Assembly: GCF_009806555.1 (NCBI RefSeq)
Contig: NZ_VUOK01000002.1
Span: 1 to 39,431, forward strand
Direction of reading: 5' to 3'
DNA from: Methylobacterium sp. 2A
GTDB lineage: Bacteria > Pseudomonadota > Alphaproteobacteria > Rhizobiales > Beijerinckiaceae
DNA length: 39,431 nt
Shown: piece after piece, positions 35,807 to 39,431 of the stretch
How the letters are laid out: each line of letters opens with the position of its first letter
Position numbering within the stretch: the stretch's first letter is position 1
The notes under the pieces: generated by a model
Database searches by the model: none
What the model was told of the DNA's origin: nothing
Seen by the model: only the letters and a program-made list of their open reading frames with translations
Program-made: the position numbers and the translations under genes

Positions 35807-36271
35807 ATGTCCGCAGGGCTCGACCGGGTCGACCAGAAGATCCTGCGCCTGCTCCAGTCGGACGGGCGCATGGCCAATGCCGAGATTGCCGAGCGCGTCG
35901 GCACCAGCGCGGCCACCTGCCATCGCCGGATCCAGCGCCTGTTCACCGAGGGGTTCGTGCGGGCGGTGCGGGCGCTGATCGACCCGATGCGGGTCGGGCG
36001 CGGCACCCTGGTCTTCGTCGGCGTCGTGCTCGACCGCTCGACGCCCGAGAGTTTTTCCGAGTTCGAGGCGGCCGTTCGGGCTATCCCCGCGCTCCTCGAT
36101 TGCCATCTCGTGGCCGGCGACTTCGACTACATGCTGAAGATCCGGGTCTCCGACATGGCCGACTTCAACCGCCTCCACAGCGCCACGCTGATCGGCCTGC
36201 CCGGGGTGCGCCAGACCCGGACCTTCTTCGTGATGAAGGAGGTGATCGACAACGCGCCGCTCGACCTGTGA
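35807..36271 (+). CDS. acdR: Lrp/AsnC-family regulator of ACC deaminase
   Basis: A 154-residue DNA-binding protein. The N-terminal helix-turn-helix ([35 protein letters not shown]; about 4-50) and the C-terminal RAM ligand-binding domain (about 70-145; [36 protein letters not shown]) are the standard Lrp layout. Transcribed divergently from acdS, it is by analogy with known AcdR the ACC-responsive activator of acdS. AAAGGA before ATG 35807 is better than the in-frame ATG at 35783. Confidence 0.9.
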   Translation: MSAGLDRVDQKILRLLQSDGRMANAEIAERVGTSAATCHRRIQRLFTEGFVRAVRALIDPMRVGRGTLVFVGVVLDRSTPESFSEFEAAVRAIPALLDCHLVAGDFDYMLKIRVSDMADFNRLHSATLIGLPGVRQTRTFFVMKEVIDNAPLDL

Positions 36272-36277
36272 GGCCGC

Positions 36278-37621
<1,344 letters not shown>

Positions 37622-37681
37622 CCGCGCATCAACACCGGGCGCGGGCCCGGGTGCAAGCCGGTCGCCCGCGATCGCGCGGGA

Positions 37682-39133
37682 TCAGCCCCCGAACACCGAG
37701 GTCAGGATCTCGCCGTTCCGGTTGATCGCCACCTCCCAGGAATTGAGGCTGTTGCGGGTGACCCGGTCGAGATCCTTGGTGGTCGCGATCGGCACGCCGT
37801 TGACCGCCACGATCACGTCGCCCTTCTGCAGCCCGACCCGGGCCGCGACGGAATTCTCGTCCACCGCCTGGATCACCACCCCGTCCGTCTCGAAATCGAC
37901 CTGCATCTCCTCGGCCACGGCCGGCGAGGTGTTGACCAGCGTCGCGCCCAGGAAGGGCGAGCGGGTCTTCACCTTGAGCGCGTCCCGCGGGCGCGTCTCC
38001 GGAGCGGGGCTGAGCTTCACCGACACCGTCTGGCGGGTGGTGCCGCGCAGGATGCCGAACCGGGTCTGGCCCTGGATGCCCTTCAGCGCGAAGCGGTAGC
38101 CGAACGCCTCCGGATCGGCGACCTCCTGTCCGTCGACCGTGAGGATCAGGTCGCCGCGCTTCAGGCCGGCCTCCTCGGCCGGGCTCTTGGCCTGCAGGCT
38201 TGCCACCAGCACGCCGGTCGGATGGTCGAGGCCCATGCTGTCGGCGATGTCGGGGGTGACGCTCTGGATCCGCGCCCCGAGCCAGGGCCGCCGCACCACG
38301 CTCGCCCCCTCGCGGGCGGCGTCGACCACCGCCTTGACCATGCCCACGGGAATCGCGAAGCCGATGCCGTGGCTGCCGCCCGATTGCGAGTAGATCGCGG
38401 TGTTGATGCCGACCAGCTGCCCTTTCAGGTCGACCAGCGCGCCGCCGGAATTGCCCGGGTTGATCGCCGCGTCGGTCTGGATGAAGTATTGGTAGTCCGC
38501 CGAGCCGACCTGCGTGCGCGCCAGCGCCGAGACGATGCCCTGCGTCACCGTCTGGCCGACGCCGAACGGGTTGCCGATCGCCATCACGAAGTCGCCGACC
38601 TCCAGGGCGTCGGCGTCGCCGAACGGCATCGGCACGAGGCCCTTCGGCGCGTCCTTGATCTTGAGCACCGCGAGGTCGGTGCGGGTGTCGCGCATCACGA
38701 TCGCGGCCTCGAACTCGCGCCGGTCGGCGAGCGCGATCCGCACCTCGTTCATGTTGTCGATGACGTGGTTGTTGGTGATGACGAGGCCGTCGGCATCGAC
38801 CAGCACGCCCGAGCCCAGGGATTTCTGCGCCCGGTCGCCCCGAGGGCCGCGGCCGCCCTCCGGCTCGCCGAAGAAGCGGCGCATGAACTCCTCCATGGCG
38901 CTGGTGCGCGCGCTGGAGCGCTTGTCCACGTGGGAGGCGTAGACGTTCACCACCGAGGGCGCCGCCCGCTTCACCACGGGGGCGAAGGAGAGCTGCACGT
39001 CGGCCTTGCTGAGGGGCACGACCTTGCTGGCGGTCCCCTCCTTCGCGCTCTCCGTGCGCGCCATCTGAGCCGCGGCCGGTCCGGCGGCCAGCAGGGCGGC
39101 GACGAGGGCAGGCAGGGCGAGGCGGGTCAGCAT
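37682..39133 (-). CDS. degP: Do-type (DegP/HtrA) periplasmic serine protease
   Basis: A 483-residue envelope quality-control protease. A signal peptide (LTRLALPALVAALLAAGPAA) is followed by a trypsin-like domain with the complete triad H123 (TNNHVID), D153 (RTDLAVLKIK) and S229 (NPGNSGGALV). Two PDZ domains (about 283-370 and 385-480) carry WLGARIQSVTPDIADSMGL and GVVIQAVDENSVAARVGL. The layout is DegP/DegQ-like, not single-PDZ DegS. GGAG seven bases before ATG 39133 fixes the start. It lies 60 bp upstream of rarA on the same strand and could be co-transcribed with it. Confidence 0.94.
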   Translation of the reverse strand: MLTRLALPALVAALLAAGPAAAQMARTESAKEGTASKVVPLSKADVQLSFAPVVKRAAPSVVNVYASHVDKRSSARTSAMEEFMRRFFGEPEGGRGPRGDRAQKSLGSGVLVDADGLVITNNHVIDNMNEVRIALADRREFEAAIVMRDTRTDLAVLKIKDAPKGLVPMPFGDADALEVGDFVMAIGNPFGVGQTVTQGIVSALARTQVGSADYQYFIQTDAAINPGNSGGALVDLKGQLVGINTAIYSQSGGSHGIGFAIPVGMVKAVVDAAREGASVVRRPWLGARIQSVTPDIADSMGLDHPTGVLVASLQAKSPAEEAGLKRGDLILTVDGQEVADPEAFGYRFALKGIQGQTRFGILRGTTRQTVSVKLSPAPETRPRDALKVKTRSPFLGATLVNTSPAVAEEMQVDFETDGVVIQAVDENSVAARVGLQKGDVIVAVNGVPIATTKDLDRVTRNSLNSWEVAINRNGEILTSVFGG

Positions 39134-39300
39134 ACAGGGCTCCGACGTCAGGGCGCGCACGCCGCCTGGGAACCAGGGGACGCGCACGCTGAGGCCTACG
39201 CTATCGAGGCCGATTGCGGCAGGTCCGCGACACCTTCGCCGCACGCCGCCCCCTGATCAGCAGAGCGCGGCCGAGTTGATCCGGAAGCCGAACAGCAGAA

Positions 39301-39331
39301 AGCCCGCGGAGCGGTGAGCTCTGCGGGCTTC
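39301..39331 (-). terminator. Terminator of tRNA-fMet
   Basis: Arms AAGCCCGCAGAGC / GCTCCGCGGGCTT (13 bp, one mismatch) with a TCACC loop, followed on the minus strand by TCTGCTGTT. It lies 27 bases after the encoded CCA. Confidence 0.7.
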
Positions 39332-39357
39332 TTGTTGGGGTCTGTGTCGTGGTGTTT

Positions 39358-39431
<74 letters not shown>

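Overview
The window looks like chromosome of a high-GC alphaproteobacterium, most probably Methylobacterium (radiotolerans/oryzae-like). This is inferred from an alphaproteobacterial initiator tRNA, a bo3 quinol oxidase operon followed by SURF1, methylmalonyl-CoA mutase, an acdR/acdS pair for 1-aminocyclopropane-1-carboxylate (ACC) breakdown, DUF2852 and DUF2293 proteins, and families of intergenic palindromes. Species was not verified.

Layout. 1-1.1 kb: an intact IS481-family element inserted in a CTAG at the tip of a dispersed repeat (called R1 here). 1.1-9.2 kb: DUF2852 protein, a SulP-STAS-cNMP transporter, an enoyl-CoA hydratase, a diguanylate cyclase and several small proteins. 9.1-17.4 kb: accessory-looking genes: class II aldolase/adducin protein, an AT-richer hexapeptide acyltransferase, amidase, a divergent SDR, two paralogous coiled-coil proteins behind a CtrA-type site, a DUF155 membrane protein and a broken SMP-30 lactonase. 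17.4-22 kb: tRNA-Val, a two-domain glycosyltransferase and an MFS transporter. 22-27.2 kb: cyoABCD plus SURF1, preceded by three tandem palindromes. 27.5-31.5 kb: methylmalonyl-CoA mutase large subunit and phosphoglucomutase, followed by nested inverted repeats. 31.8-34.4 kb: GNAT, rpsD, small exported protein, DUF2293, Mop. 34.5-39.4 kb: acdS with divergent acdR, rarA, a Do-type periplasmic protease and an initiator tRNA cut by the window edge.

The genes form short, mostly independent units. The clear operon is cyoABCD-surf1. acdR/acdS is a divergent regulator-target pair. The two coiled-coil genes are translationally coupled by an ATGA overlap.

The most unusual observations concern the repeats and regulatory DNA. 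All three R1 copies begin exactly at the TAG stop codon of a neighbouring gene. The IS481 transposase takes its own stop codon from the duplicated CTAG target. There are also a TTAA-N7-TTAA site before the coiled-coil pair, tandem operator-like palindromes before cyoA, and two look-alike terminator hairpins on either side of rpsD.
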